This document shows positions 34,821 through 49,300 of a DNA stretch of 64,000 nt, one piece after another. Position 1 is the first letter of the stretch, and the number at the start of each line of letters is the position of its first letter. The position numbers were made by a program, and so were the translations under genes. The notes beneath the pieces were generated by a model, which had not been told where the DNA came from, made no database searches, and worked only from the letters and a program-made list of their open reading frames with translations. Source of the DNA: Forficula auricularia (taxonomy: Eukaryota > Arthropoda > Insecta > Dermaptera > Forficulidae); NCBI GenBank assembly GCA_024734495.1, contig JALMQS010000890.1, positions 124,001-188,000 of the forward strand. The letters run 5' to 3'.

Positions 34821-35120
34821 ATATATGTTGCAGTAAAACCCCGTTTTTTTTAGTAAGAAAGCGTTTCCCTGAATACCTTTGTGGCAAACTAGAGTTGACT
34901 GATGTTGGTTAAGTTTGGTTTAAAGGTCTAGAATCTTCATTTTTGACCTTCCGCCTCATTTTGGGTGTTTATTTTAAAAATGAGGCTGAAGGTAAAAAAA
35001 TGAATATTCTAGATCTTTGAACCAAACTCAACCAACATCAGTAAACTGTAATTGCCATAAAGGTATTCAGTGAAACGCGTTTTAACTTGTAAAAACGCGA
35101 TTTTTACCTGCAACATATAT
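34821..35120. repeat. Fold-back element F, copy 1
   Basis: Ends ATATATGTTGCAGTAAAA and TTTTACCTGCAACATATAT are inverted, and the arms match inward via ACCTTTGTGGCAA and CTGATGTTGG / CCAACATCAG to GACCTTCCGCCTCATTTTGG. A second copy lies at 56298-56682 in the EGF gene. Confidence 0.85.
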
Positions 35121-35154
35121 ACCACACAAACGATAGCTAACTTGCTATGGCAAC

Positions 35155-35285
35155 AAAATAAATTTTCTATATCCAATAGGGTAATTGATCCCCTGAGAGG
35201 TAATAGATAAAATATTTATAATTAAAACGACTGATGATGAAGGTCAAACCTTCGAAACTATAGTCTTAAACAAATAAATTATATA
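35155..35285 (+). ncRNA. Candidate minimal hammerhead ribozyme in a dispersed repeat
   Basis: CTGATGA (35231-35237), T, stem II GAAGGT-CAA-ACCTTC (35239-35253), GAAAC (35254-35258), TATA, GTC (35263-35265). All conserved core positions of a hammerhead are present in order: CUGANGA, GAA, an A15.1-U16.1 pair, and C17 as cleavage base, with a stem III of two pairs closed by TATA. One extra T before stem II departs from consensus. The flank 35160-35290 matches 49740-49860, so it belongs to a mobile family, as in Penelope-like elements. No activity data. Confidence 0.5.
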
Positions 35286-35289
35286 TATA

Positions 35290-36283
35290 TATATGTGTAC
35301 ATATTTATATTTAGTATATATAATATACCGTATATGTATCAGTGACGGGCGGTGACATTTAAACCAGGGGATGCGGTACAAAAAATTGGGATTTGATATT
35401 TAGAATTTTAACAGGGTCGTTTATTTAAAGATTCGAATTCTTTCAACTATTTTTCTACTCGGGCTAATGGATTGTAATCTTGTAAGAAAATATTTCAATA
35501 GAGATTCAGTAACAATTTATTATGTCTTAATACAATAGAATAATAAGTACGATATAATTATATAAGATAATTACAATAAATACATGAATATATATTTTAA
35601 GATTTAAACTCCAATTATTTTTTATAACTTTTAAATATATGTATATATAATATATATTTAAATGGATGGATTTGAATAATAGCATTCCCAATTGTTTCAG
35701 GGAAAATATTGAGCTCAAATTTTTTGACAGACACAAAGATATTACAACGACAAATATAAGCACATTAATGATTTCTTATGAAGAATTAATTAACAATTAT
35801 TATTTGATTTATGTTTAAAAGATATTATAAATTTATTCATCAAATATTTTTTAATAAATCAATCGAATTTTTATAATTTTAGTAATTATTACTTTCGTTG
35901 TAATATTTATTAAAATAATGTTAATGATTTTTGATTAGAAATAATTTATATATATATTATATATCCTGGTAAAAAATAACTAAAATATCAGTCACTTAAA
36001 AAAGCGAAACAATTAAATTTATGAAAAAGTATTAGAGAATATAACTAGTGATTTTATTTAAATATTATATTATAAACAGAGCCGCATTTAAGTAATAATA
36101 AATGAGAAACAAATTCCGGGGGCCTCTTTATTCAGGAGTCATCAAAACTCAAATCTGCGAAAAACCCTTGTACCCTATCTTAATTCTATAGCCACGAATT
36201 CTTGTTCATAAAGAGAAATGAATGTGGTTGTTCTGATTGATTCAAATAAACATATACACAATGAGTAAAAATATTATTATTGT
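35290..36283. other. AT-rich intergenic DNA
   Basis: No recognised gene or repeat ends. A 78-residue ORF on the - strand (35763-35527) is low-complexity I/L/Y and is judged spurious. Confidence 0.5.
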
Positions 36284-37760
36284 AAAGCGGTTTGTTCTAC
36301 AGCATGCGCCGTTTTCCGCATCTAACACGCCAATTCTCTCTATCCAGAATGTCTTCCTCTTGTAGTTGCCTACTGGTCATTGCCTCATCTACTCCCTGCT
36401 TCCACGTTCGTCTCGGTCTTCCTCTTCTCCTCCGTCTTTCCGTGGGCATCCAGTTCCATATTTTATGAGGCCACCTATCTTCCGCATTCTTTTGAGGTGT
36501 CCATACCATATTAATCTCTTCCTCTCTATTCTATCTTTTATATCGTTTTTCATTTTCATTTTGTCCCTTATAGTTGTATTTGGGATATGCTCCAATCTCG
36601 ACACTCTGCAACTCCTTCTCACCGCATCCATTTCGAGCGCTTGTAATTTCTTTTCGTTTTTCTTATTCATGTCCCATGTTTCTGAATTGTATAGGGCTAT
36701 GCCTTCCACTATGGACCGATATATTTTTTTTGTGTCCTGCTGGATCCCTTTGCTCCACCAGACCCCATTCAGTTGCCCAATAGCTCTTCGGCCTTGACAG
36801 ATTTTATTTTTAATATCACTCTCACAGTTTGGTTCCTCGCTAAAGACAGATCCCAAATATCTAATTTCCTTGCAATTTCTAATCACTTTTCCATTGATAT
36901 CCAGCTTTTCTCCTTCTGTTCCGACCGTCAGGTATTCTGTTTTTTCAAAGCTTATTTCCAGACCCCACCTACTAATATTATATTCCGCTTCCAGTTTACG
37001 TCATCTATATCTGCTGCAATAACAACTTGGTCGTCCGCAAGTAATAGTGTGTAAAGGTACGAGTCGTCAATTTCCAGTCCCATTGTTCCACATTTTTTTG
37101 TCCATTCTTGCAGGGCATATGAGACAGTAGACCTTTATTTGATTAAAACTCATCAGATATCCCATTCTTTATTTTAACTGTTGGTCTATTTTTTATATAT
37201 AGATGTTTAATCGCGTCGATGTACCGCCTATTGATTGTTGTTGTCTCGAGTACTTTTATCATATTTTGTCTTGGAACACTATCGTAGGCTTTCTGTAGAT
37301 CAACAAAAATGAGGTGGGTTTCCTAGTTTCTTGCATGTCTTTTTTCAATGAGGTTTCGTAGACAGAACATGTTATCTGTGCATGATCTTCCAGCTCTAAA
37401 GCCGCTCTGCTCTTCAATGTCGTTCCATTCCTTTTCTATTCTTTCCTTTAGTATTCGTCCATACAGCCTACCAATTGTACTCGTTACACTTATACCCCTG
37501 TAGTTGTTACATATTTTTCTATCTTCCTTTTTGTATATTGGCATGATCCACGATTGAGTCCATTCCGAAGGTATTTCACCTGTTCCATTTATGCATTCAT
37601 TAAATACATCTGATAGCATTTCTATAGTTTCTTGTGGGCTGTGTTTAATTAGTTCAATTGGTATGCCTCCTGGACCAGGGGCTTTATTATTTTTCATACT
37701 CATCATAGCCTTTTGAATATCCTCAATCGTTACCTCCTCTACTTCTTATGTCGCCCTTTG
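36284..37760 (-). mobile_element. LINE family L-C (endonuclease-RT type), 5'-truncated copy
   Basis: Read on the - strand the order is: NNKAPGPGGIPIELIKHSPQ (RT start), [50 protein letters not shown] (catalytic motif near 37030), [30 protein letters not shown] and [17 protein letters not shown]. It is broken by frameshifts and stops. The 3' end is AACCGCTTTAC followed by AATAATAAT repeats. A second, more intact copy lies in the opposite orientation at 48350-49665. The many + strand ORFs here (e.g. 36366-36797) are shadows. The clade is probably RTE-related; I cannot be sure. Confidence 0.88.
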
Positions 37761-37896
37761 TCCTAGTTCAATTTGTTGTTTATAATTTTCTCTGTTTTCT
37801 TGTAGTAAAATCTGGAAGTGTTCCATTCGTTCATTTTAATTAAAGATAAATTGCAATTTTCTTGCTATCTCAGTAAAAATATGTATACCTATATAT

Positions 37897-38538
37897 TAGG
37901 GTGGTCCCTATTTTGGGCATTTTCGAACCTTCACGCGGACAAGGGCTCATATTGTTCGAAATCAATAAAGAAAAATATCCCCCAAGTTTCAAGTCTTTAT
38001 CTCAATTATAACCTGTGCCTCCAGCGATGTAAGTTTCTCATTTAAATAACATTGGGTCTTTGGCATTAAAATATCAATTTTTTATTCCAGCCAAAATAAT
38101 GGTTCAAAAATTTGAAACTTTGTAGACTTTATCCTTATAATAGCTATCCATCAGAATTATTACAGATTTTTAGCTATTATAATTATATAATTTTGGAGTT
38201 ACAGCTAGATAAAATACTGCTAAATCTTAGTGTTACTAAGTTATAGACTGCAAAATTATAATAGCTAAAAATCTGTAAAAATTCTGAAGGATATTATAAG
38301 GATAATGTCGACAGAGTTTCAAATTTTTGAACCATTACTTTGGCCGAAACAAAAAAATTGATCTTTCAATGGAAAAAACCCCATGCTATTTAGATGAGAA
38401 ACTTACATCGCCTGGGGCACAGGTTATAATTGAGATAGAGACTTGAAACTTGCAGGATATTTTTTTTTATTTATTTCGAACCATATGAGCCCTTTTCCTC
38501 GCAAAAATTCGAAAATACCCAAAATAAGGACCACCCTA
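37897..38538. repeat. 640-bp palindromic MITE
   Basis: TAGGGTGGTCCCTATTTTGG at the left and CAAAATAAGGACCACCCTA at the right are inverted ends. The arms match inward: TCGAACCTTCACGCGGA, TTTCAAGTCTTTATCTCAAT / ATTGAGATAGAGACTTGAAA, TGAAACTTTGTAGACTTTATC, to a centre near 38215. Non-coding. Confidence 0.85.
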
Positions 38539-38539
38539 A

Positions 38540-40420
38540 TGTATATTCTTTCATTAAAATACATTATATAATAAGTTCATATTAATTAATGGTTTTATTT
38601 ATCTGGTCCAATTATTTAACCACTAAAGTGAATTGAATTATTAACGGTTTTAGCAAGTTTTCTTTTTGTCATTAACTCAAACGATCTTTTTTCGGTTCTT
38701 TTCGAAAAGCCGGACATTTTGATACCAGGGTCCGGTAACATTTAAACTGGATTATCGACTCTCTACTGAAAAAAAAGAAACTTAAAATAAATTTTTAATA
38801 GAGGGATAATTTTCATCCCTAAGTGCTTCAGATGTTTAAAATTTTCCTAATAGGATAAATGACGTGTAGAAGACCAATTCTATAATATACGTATTACAGT
38901 CCCAAGTAATGTTTATAAAAATTACGTTGATTTGTTGAAAAGTTTATTAGTTATTTTTTAAATGGAATAATTCTTTATTTTTAAATATTCATAATAAAAG
39001 TTATTCCAACATCACTATGTTCCTTTTAAATATAATAAAGAAATCTAAAAATCAAGAGTCACAGAACTGTATTAGAATATTTTTTTAATTTTTTAAATTA
39101 AATTAAAATTGTAGAGAACAATAGTTAAATAAAGAAATAAATTTTAATAATGATATTATTATTTTAAAAAGGGTTTCCCACCTTAACTGTTTGAATAAAC
39201 GAGTCTATAGATAAAATTCAGGCATTGATGTTTTCATTTTAGAACAATTTTTAACTAAAATTTTGTCTTCTCTAAAATTACCAAAATAAATTGGTAACTC
39301 GGTCGTAATTAACTAGTTAGTAATTCCTAAAAAAAGATCGAAAAAGTGGGACTGAAAAAATAATAAGTGGTTTGAAAGTGAAAATGCGGCCCAGATTATA
39401 AATAAAAATTTAAATTTATATTAACTGCTTAGTTAAAAAATATTTCAATCTAAATTAAAGTAATTTTAGTCATTTATCATTTGTAATAATATATAACAAT
39501 AAATAAGTTTTATCTTTATAAAAAATAATCAGCATTTTGGGACAGAGACAATTTCGGACTTCCCGATTGAGGGATCTCTTATAGTAAATTTTAAATCTAT
39601 ATATTATAATTTTTTCTATATCTATATAAATATAGATATTTCTTTGATGTATCAGTTTTGATAGTTTTTCTCTTAAAGGCAATAACATTTAACATTAATC
39701 AAAGTGTATTTAAATATAGTAAAAGAAAAACAATCCTTTCATCTAATATTTCGTGTTTGCAAACTAATGCTTTCAAATACAATGTGTTTTTAAAATAGAC
39801 AAATTTCAATATTTAACTTTGTTTGATTTTTGAATTTGAATTCTCTGCAAGATTTTTTCATTTTTTAGTAATATTTTGTTTAAAAAATTTATTTTTCTAA
39901 AGCATATTTTAGTAAAGTTATAAGATGGTTTGGTTTCCCATAAAAGCAGAGAAGAACCTTTTCTTGATTAATATCAGTAAACGCCTAAGAACATTTTGTT
40001 TTGAGGATAATAAAAAATAAATTAAAAAAAAAAAAACAACGTGCCTCCTAATTTCTCTGCGCGTTTTCATTTGCGTCTAAAATTCCATTTCCATTACAAT
40101 ACAACAAAAGAAAACTAAGTTTCTATATATAGTAATGGAAATTTGATTTTTAATTTGAAATTATAAATTTTTCTTTAATTAATGGCGAATTTTGCGATAA
40201 GCCAATCTACTCAGCCAATTACATTTCATTTTCTATATTATTAATTGTAATATAACCTATTTTTTTAGTTTTAAAAAAGACTAGATTTACCTAAATGTTT
40301 GAATTCAAATAAAGAAGAAAATATTGAAATTAATTAATTAGAAAAAATAAAATAAAATAAAATAAAAAAGTATTATCAATTTAAAAATTAAATAAATAAA
40401 AAATATTAAACTTGAACTTT
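38540..40420. other. AT-rich intergenic DNA 3' of the EGF gene
   Basis: No gene, RNA or transposon end recognised; the small ORF at 39688-39470 is low-complexity. This lies immediately downstream of the EGF gene's stop codon, so its right edge would hold the 3' UTR and poly(A) site. Confidence 0.5.
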
Positions 40421-40425
40421 TTATT
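40420..40425 (-). terminator. Possible poly(A) signal AATAAA overlapping the stop codon
   Basis: The last codons of the EGF gene read CAA TAA followed by AAAG, so AATAAA spans the stop codon itself. If used, the 3' UTR would be very short. Other AT-rich A-runs downstream could serve instead. Confidence 0.35.
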
Positions 40426-43400
40426 GTATTAAAGGAGAATTTTGATTATCGCTAAAATCTAATGTATAATACATCTCTGATGTAGGCTCCAAAGTAGAAA
40501 ATGGCGATTGTTGCTGTGGTTGTTTTACCCCGGGCACGGACACTGATGCTGTTTCTAATTTATTATAAGTTCCACTTGTTGATGCATCTGAACGGCCAAC
40601 TCCCAGTAAATCACTAGAAAAATAATAATTAGTTTAGTAGTTATTGCTATAAATCTTTATTTCTTCTCAAATTATTATTTATTTATTTATTTATTAAAAA
40701 ACATTATATCTGTAGGGTCATCTAGCCCCTTTAATGTACAATTTTAGACCAATTTAATTACACAAAAATTATTATTAGTTCCTCCACTGATGCACTGATC
40801 TTGAATGTTCCTTCAGATACGTGGCTATTATATTAAAATATAATCTTAAATTAAATACTGAGTAATACCTGTTATGTTTTTTGAATCCTATTTGCGGAGA
40901 ATCTTCACTGAGAGATGATGATCCTTTGCAGGGCAAAAGTAACACTTTTCCAGGAACAAAACAACGCTTGTATGTTTGATGCATTCGGCAATGGCAAGAA
41001 GCGACCTATTAGATAAATAAATATTATTATTATTTAATTACGGGCAAAAATATTTCAGCAATATGGAGGGGTTTTCAGAGAAAATGGGAGATTGGGGGCA
41101 AATAATTTTTTCGAGGGCTTTCGAAATTCAAAATAAAACTCTGGACAAGAAAATAAAAACCATTTTATCTGAGATGGACGCGATTCTTTCATTAATATCT
41201 GATCCAGAAAAATTATGACTAAAAAGACCGCGGATAGAATCATATCTCTTCTTAAGGCATTGCAAATACAAGCCTAGACCTGTTTTAGACTCTATTAGAG
41301 ATTAATTTCTTAATTTCTATTATTCTAGGAATGGTCTTTTGCCTTTTAAACTTGGACTATAAAGCGATACTCGTTATAGAGAGAGAGAGAGAAAGAGAGA
41401 GAAAATATCCAATTAGAATTGATTAGTCTGACAAAAGTAGAAAAAAATGAATTACTTGCTTCGGCTTTAACTGGCTACTGTACCGAGTCTTGAAAAAGTT
41501 TTTGATTTTTCGTTTTTTTTTTTTAATAAAATGTATAAAACCTAAATCAACGACGTCAGAGATCAGCTTTGAAATCTTTTAATCCATTTCAAAATAATTA
41601 AAAAAAAAAAAAAGGCATTTTTTCAAAACTAGGAATAACTCGATTGAAAAATTATACTAATCATGCATGAAAAAAGTGGTTTTATGCTTTCAAAATATCT
41701 CAAAAAGGGCTGAAACTATTATTACATTTATTTTTTTCACAGAAATTTTGCCCGCTTCAACATTAGCAAATTTAGTTATTATGAGGTCCCAAAAATTGTG
41801 AGGATCGGGGCAGCTGCCCCTCTTGTCTGCCCCTCTAATATGCCCTGAATAGTATATGAATGTTTAAAATAAACAAAAAAAAAAGAAAAAAAAACTAGAG
41901 CTTTTTTTTATAATATGAATATTTCTTTTATTTATTACTTGATACGTAATTAATGTTAAATTTATATGTGATTTGCTTGAAAACTAAATATCAAAAATTT
42001 CTCTCTTATAATTTTAATCTTTAATTATGTTGATTAATGTCCATTATAATTAGTAGATTAAAAATTCACAGTTCTTTGGACAATGTTTTTTATTGAAGCT
42101 CTTATTCAATCTAGAAAGAAAAAATTCTACTATGTCTCAATTATTTTTATCTTTATTTCAACCAATGTTGCTCTAACCAATTGAGTGTTTAATTTTTAAG
42201 TTTAAGCTAGACGTTTTGAAAATATTCAGAACTGGGTCCATGTTATTTGAAGATCGAGAAAATTGCAAAATTAAAAACATTTTTTTGTGATTTTAAATAA
42301 ATTTTCCTCTAAAATTTTTCTTCAAAATTTAATTTTTCATAATTTCCTTTGAGAATAGATCTTTGATATGGAATTAAGCCGCAAAATTCCCCCCAAAACT
42401 AACACTACTCTCACATGTTAAGATTGTCTTTATACATAATACCCATATATTGGTTAAATTGACTATAATATTCTAGGCAAAAAAAAAATATATTACGCTC
42501 ATTATTATTTAGCGCCTGCAGATGCAACCTGCCATTTAGAAACTCCTAATAGAATGCATATCTAACCACTCACAGGCGTGTCTGATTCGATGGCATAAAT
42601 ATAATAATAATTGTAGTATAATAATAAATAAAATAAATAAATAAATCTTTATTATTCGACCTGCTTAGAGGCACAAGTCCTCGGTGGCTAGGTCAACAAA
42701 ACATCAATACAAATTAACTACAGAAATTAATAAACATAAATACAAATCAATTAAAAGAAATTAACAAACAAGAAAAAAAATAGAAATGTATGATCATTTA
42801 CAAATAACATGATCATAGATTTCCATCAAAAGGCAAAACGTAATTTAAATAATTATGCGCAAAAACCCGATACCAGGAGCAAACGACGAATTAGCCATCC
42901 CGACATTTGCCATGAGTTGTTAAGGAAACCTGGTCAAAACCTTAACAAGGATGACCTCTCTCTACCTCAGCTAATCTCTGCTTGCGAGAACTAAATAAAA
43001 TTTTACACAACTCTAGGACATTAGGACTTGACAAAATTTATAATTGATTTAATCATAGGGGACAGAGGACTATAATCCCAAGTAGTAACAGACAATGCCA
43101 GATCCTACAAATGAATGTAAACCGATATTTTTCAAGAATCTTGGCTTACGAATCTTTTTTCTATGATCAGCTCTACCTAAATAACTTGGTTCCTGAAATA
43201 TATTCGTTATTTCTTCCCAACTCCTAAAACCCTTATACGCTTTGAAAATCACTTTCAATTTAGCCCATTCTCTTCTCTCCAATAAACTAGACCATCCTAA
43301 TTCATTAATCATTAAAGTGACAATATTAAACCTATCAAATTTACCAAAAACAAATCTAGCCACCCTCCTTTGTACCATATCAATTTTTCTCTCTAATCGT

Positions 43401-46316
43401 TGCGGATGTTTGTCCCAAACAACAGAACAATACTCTAAATTAGGTCTTACATAAGTTAAGTAAACTTTTGACTTAACTTAAAGTCAAGAGACACCAACAA
43501 ATCTGTGGAAATACCTGGCTACAGACTCATTCGAAATGATCGCAGTCGGATTAGAGGTGGTGGGGTCGGATTATATCTACTGGCAGAATTGAAATACAAA
43601 GTAATTGCAGCTTCAGAAGGTATACCTCAGAAATCTGTTGAGTTCCTCCTTGTTGAGGTGAATGTAAAAGGTTTAAAAATTCTAATTGGTGTATTCTATA
43701 GACCCCCTTATAAAAGCATTGATATTCTTGAAATTGAACCTATTTTAGCTGGCCTTGTATTTCAATATGATCAAGTGGTGCTGGTTGGTGATTTTAACTT
43801 TAATACTAACCACAATCTTGCTGGCTTTAGAGAATTTAATGATATGGTAACTTCACTTAATCTTTCAATCTTGGACTCTGGCCCAACTCATTTTACAAGC
43901 CACTCCAGCAGCACAATTGATCTCTGCCTAGTTAATAATCCGCACAATATCTTAGGTTATGAAACATTTGATGTCCCCGGTATTTCAAATCACAAAATGA
44001 TCATTGCAATTATCAAGTCACCTTCAATTAAATATAAAAATAAAGTCTTTGAAAAACGAAATTTCAAAAAATTAGATTTAGAAAAACTTAATAACTCGGC
44101 AATGCAACTTGATTGGTCATCTATTTATAGTTGTACCAACGCTAATACCATGTTGAAGTTTTTCAATGATAATTTGATTGAATTAATGGACGTTGTAGCC
44201 CCGGTCAAAAAAATTGTTTCTAAGCGCCCTCCAATTCCATGGTTTAACAACAATGTCAAGCGGTCTATTAGAAAACGTGATTCTCTTTATAAGGCTTGGA
44301 AAAAAACGTTGTCTGATGATGACTTTGAGCGTTTTCGCGCACAGCGAAATAAGACTAAGGTCTTGATAAGAAATGCCAAACGTGAGTTTGCAGCTACCCA
44401 ACTGGACTCAGCAACTGTTGGGACCACTGCGCTCTGGCGTAATGTAAAAAAATTTGGTCTCAGTAAAAGTTCGGATGAGCAATTAACTTCATTTACTCCA
44501 GACGAGTTCAACTTAAATTTTGTAGGATCTTCTGTTGGTAATAATAATACTTTTACTGGTTCATCAGACCCTCCCGGGTCCAATGATTTTTTTTCATTTT
44601 CTTTCAAAAATGTTTCTGAGGAGGATATTGTTTTTGCGGTTCACTCAATTAAGTCTGGTGCTGTGGGGTGTGATACCATTCCAATTTCATTTATAGTAAC
44701 TATACTTCCTCTAATTCTACCACACCTTGCACATTTGATAAATTTTTGTTTGACTTCATCTACCTTCCCTTCTGCTTGGAAACATGCTATTGTACTGCCC
44801 TTGCAGAAAATTAGCTCACCGAAATCCCTGTCTGACTTTAGACCTATTAGTGTTCTCCCTGCCTTGTCCAAAATATTAGAAAAAATTATTAACTGTCAAA
44901 TTTTAAATCATATCGAAAATAACAAATTTTTAGACCCTTATCAGTCTGGCTTCCGTAAAGGGCATAGCTGTACGACTGCTTTACTAAAAATTACGGAGGA
45001 TATTCGAAGAGAAATCGACGTCGGAAAATGTACAATTTTAGTACTTCTTGATTTTAAAAATGCATTCGGTTCAGTCAATCACTCGATTCTTTTAAGTAAA
45101 CTTGCTTCCCAATTTAATTTTTCATCCTCAGCTTGCAAATTAATATCTTCATTTCTAAGTGATCGGACTCAAGCAGTTCGTTGTGGCTCAGATTTTTCAT
45201 CTCCGCTTTCTCTTAAGACAGGGGTGGCCCAGGGATCTATCCTGGGACCTCTATTATTTTCTTTATTTATTAATGATATCTCCTCTTCTCTTTCTAGCTG
45301 TAATCATCACCTATTTGCTGATGATTTTCAGTTCTATGCTCACTGCTTGCCCAACCAAGTTGTGCAATATATTTCATTAATTAACCTAGAGCTTCTGTCA
45401 CTTTCTTCATGGGCCATGAATAATTTAATCTCTGTTAATCCTCTAAAATCGCAGGCTATTATCTTATTCAAAGAATGTCTTCCTACTAACTTACTACCTC
45501 CTATTCTCTACAATAACAATACTATTCCATTCACTTGCTCAGCTAAGAATCTAGGATTGACTGTTTCGTGCAATTTATCTTGGAAAGTACAAATAAATAA
45601 TATGTGCCGTAGTGTTTATGGGGCCCTTCACTCACTGAAGCGACTCTCATATCTCACGCCATATAATCTTCGCCTCAATTTAAGCAAGAGTTTGTTAGCA
45701 CCCCTTTTCCAGTACTGCGACATAATCTTTTCGAATTCCCTCGACAGTAAATCGGGCAAAAGACTTGAAATAGCTTTGAATTCATGCACCCGCTATGTCT
45801 TAAATCTAAAACCACGTAGCCATCTTTCGGACCAGGATAAAAAACTCATCTTAAACACAGATCTTTCTAAATTTTACGCTTGGCGGTGTTGTGTGATTAT
45901 TTATAAGCTATTAAATTCTGAAAAATTCATTTGCCCGTCTTACTTAGAAAATCTATTTGTCGTCGGTCGCTCCACCAGGAAGACAACGCTAGTGCAGGTG
46001 CACTGTAAAACTAAACACTTCTTTCATTCCTTCAAATTGGCGGGTGCAAGGCTTTGGAATGAACTTCCATCCAAATTTCAGGCAAACCCGACTCTTGGTG
46101 CTCTCAGATCTTCGTTCTTTATGGATCCCACCCAATAACTGATACTCCTTACTCTTATTTCCTTTATGTCTTCTAATCTTTCTCTACTTTTTTTTTCTCT
46201 CTTCTTCCCCATAAAATTTGTGTATTGGTGAACTCTTTTGCCAAATTTGTAAAATATTGTTGCTAAATTATGTATAAACACTAGGTGGGACCTAAGGTCC
46301 TATGTTTGTATACTTT

Positions 46317-46349
<33 letters not shown>

Positions 46350-49300
46350 ACTTCTCTAGATGTAGCATTCAAAATTCTACCAAACATCCCCAATTTCCTA
46401 TAAGCCTTATTGAATATACAACTAATATGCATATCCCACTTTAAATTTGCCTGAATATGTATGCCTAAATATTTATAAAATTTAGATTCATTGATAATAT
46501 TTTCATTAATATAATAATTTTGAGGACCAACCAGATTTCTAGTACTAAATCTAACCAAGTTTGACTTGGAATGGTTTAGTTCCATTGAATTGGATCTACA
46601 CCATCCTTCAATCTGATCCAGGTCATTCTGTAAAGTAAGCCTATCACAATCATTGTCAATTACTCTATATACGAGACAATCATCCGCAAAAAGCCTAATA
46701 GATGATTGCACGACAGAAGGCAAATCATTTACATATATAAGAAAAAGAAGAGGACCCAGAACACTACCTTGAATCACCCCAGACGTGACATCTACTCTAT
46801 CAGACAGACCATTACCCACTTTTACAATTTGAGTTCTATCCCTAAGAAAACACCGAATAAATTTAATTAACTTAACAGACAACCCTGACGAGTTTAATTT
46901 TTCTAAAATAATTTTATGACTGACTTTATCGAAAGCCTTGGCAAAGTCCAAAAATACTGCATCTACACACTGACTTTTATCCAAAGCTTCCTGTAAATCC
47001 TGAATAAAAGAAACTAATTGAGAATTACAGGAATAATTTTTTCTAAAACCATGTTGCCTATGATAGAACCATCTTTGCCCTTCCAAATACGAGCGGATAC
47101 GAGAGTCTACCAACCTCTCTAAAATTTTGCCCACCAGACTTGTTAAACTCACTGGCCTATAATTACAAGCTAAGCTCTTATCTCCCCCTTTATAAACAGG
47201 AATAACTAACGCTCTTTTCCACCCAATAGGCATAGTTCCCTCGTCCAAACATCTATTAAAGAGTAAACATTAAAAATTTTGAAATACTATCCACAGTATA
47301 AGTCCTAATATCTAAAGTCTATACGATCTAGCTTCCTTGTGGTATCTAGTCATATTATAGTAGTACTAGTACTTAGATATAATAGATAAAGAATTTGAAT
47401 CAAAGGAATCGTTTGGAATATTCCTATCAACGCGTCTAGATATTAAAAAGAATTGTGTCTTGCCTCCTGCATATTACTCCTATATTTAAACAATTATTTG
47501 AGTTGTATAAATACTAACTGTAAGAGCCACAATTAGAACTGCACAAGCCAGTGTTCCAGCAGCGATGTATGCATTATGAAGGTGGTCTAATGGTAGGGGC
47601 AAAGGTGCTGGCTCAGGTCCAAGGGTAGCTAATTCAGGGGTAGGAATAGCCTCCAAGTAAAAAGGCTGTTCACAAGTTTGTCCTGTATATCCAGGTCGAC
47701 AAGCGCAATAAAATGTATCAACACTGCTCCAGCAGGTTCCTCCATGAAGACAAGGATTGTGAACACACACCTAAAACATAATATTATATATAAATACACA
47801 TATTTTAATCCAGAAAAATTAGAACTGAATTTCTTTTCACAAATTGCTAGGTTTTTAGTAAATAAATAAAAAATTGTTATTTTTGCTTAGTGTTTACAGA
47901 ATATTTCAAAAAGAGTTAAAACGATTTAAGCTATGTAATTAACTAAGCAAAACAAAGTTTCAAAGAAAAAGTAATCTTTTTAGAAACATTAATTATTTTT
48001 TCAAAATATTTTTTAGTGAATGAGCTCAATGTGAGTGGCCAAGTTTTATGCGCAGTCTCAAAAACCAAAAAGATCATAAAAATTTTATTTTGAAAAAAAA
48101 CCCATAAAATTACCGAATGTTTATTTACACATAAATCTTTATCTTATTTTTTTATTTTATTTATTTATTTATTTTTATTTTCTATAAAGTCTCAATTAAG
48201 TTGGTCCCAAGTTCTAGCAATGTCGCTTTTTAGAGAGGCTTAAAAAAAGTCATTTTTTCGAGATATTCCATCGAAATTATACTCATTTAAATCTATATAA
48301 AATCTACTATTTAAAATGCGTTTATTTTTGAAAATTAATTTTGGATCACGCCAATATACAAAAAGGGAGATAGAAAAATATGTAACAACTATAAGGGTAT
48401 AAGTGTAACGAGTACAATTGGTAGGCTGTATGGACGAATACTAAAGGAAAGAATAGAAAAGGAATGGAACGACATTGAAGAGCAGAGCGGCTTTAGAGCT
48501 GGAAGATCATGCACGGATAACATATTCTGTCTACGAAACCTCATTGAAAAACGACATGCAAGAAACCTAGAAACCCACCTCATTTTTGTTGATCTACAGA
48601 AAGCCTACGATAGTGTTCCAAGACAAAATATGATAAAAGTACTGGAGACAACAACAATCAATAGGCGCTATATCGACGCGGTTAAACATCTATATATAAA
48701 AAATAGATCAGCAGTTAAAATAAAGAATGAGATATCAGATGAGTTTCAAACAAATAAAGGTCTACTGCAAGGATGTTGTCTGTCTCCTACTCTATTTCGA
48801 ATATATGTCTCATATGCCCTGCAAGAATGGACAAAAAAATGTGGATCAATGGGACTACAAATTGACGAGTCGTACCTCTACACATTATTATTTGCGGATG
48901 ACCAAGTTGTTATTGCAGCAGATATAGATGACGTAAGCTACATGACCCGTAAACTGGAAGAGGAATATAATAGATGGGGACTGGAAATAAACTTTAAAAA
49001 ACAGAATACCTGACGGTCGGGACAGAGGGGGAAAATCTGGATATCAATGGAAAAGTGATAAAAAACTGTAAGGAATTTAGATATTTGGGATCTGTCTTTA
49101 GCGAGGAGCCAAACTGTGAGAGGGATATTAAAAATAAAATCTGTCAAGGTCGAAGAGCTATTGGGCAACTGAATGGGGTCTGGTGGAGCAAAGGGATCAA
49201 ACAGGACACAAAAAATATATATATCGGTCCATAGTGGAAGGCATAGCCCTATACAATTCAGAAACATGGGACATGAATAAGAAAAACGAAAAAAAATTAC

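Noticed and set aside
35527..35763. 78-residue - strand ORF
   Set aside because: Low-complexity I/L/Y sequence expected by chance in AT-rich DNA.
36366..37054. Several + strand ORFs rich in F, S and L
   Set aside because: They are opposite-strand shadows of the L-C LINE reverse transcriptase.
44183..44871. - strand ORFs inside the L-A LINE
   Set aside because: Antisense to a clear reverse transcriptase ORF.
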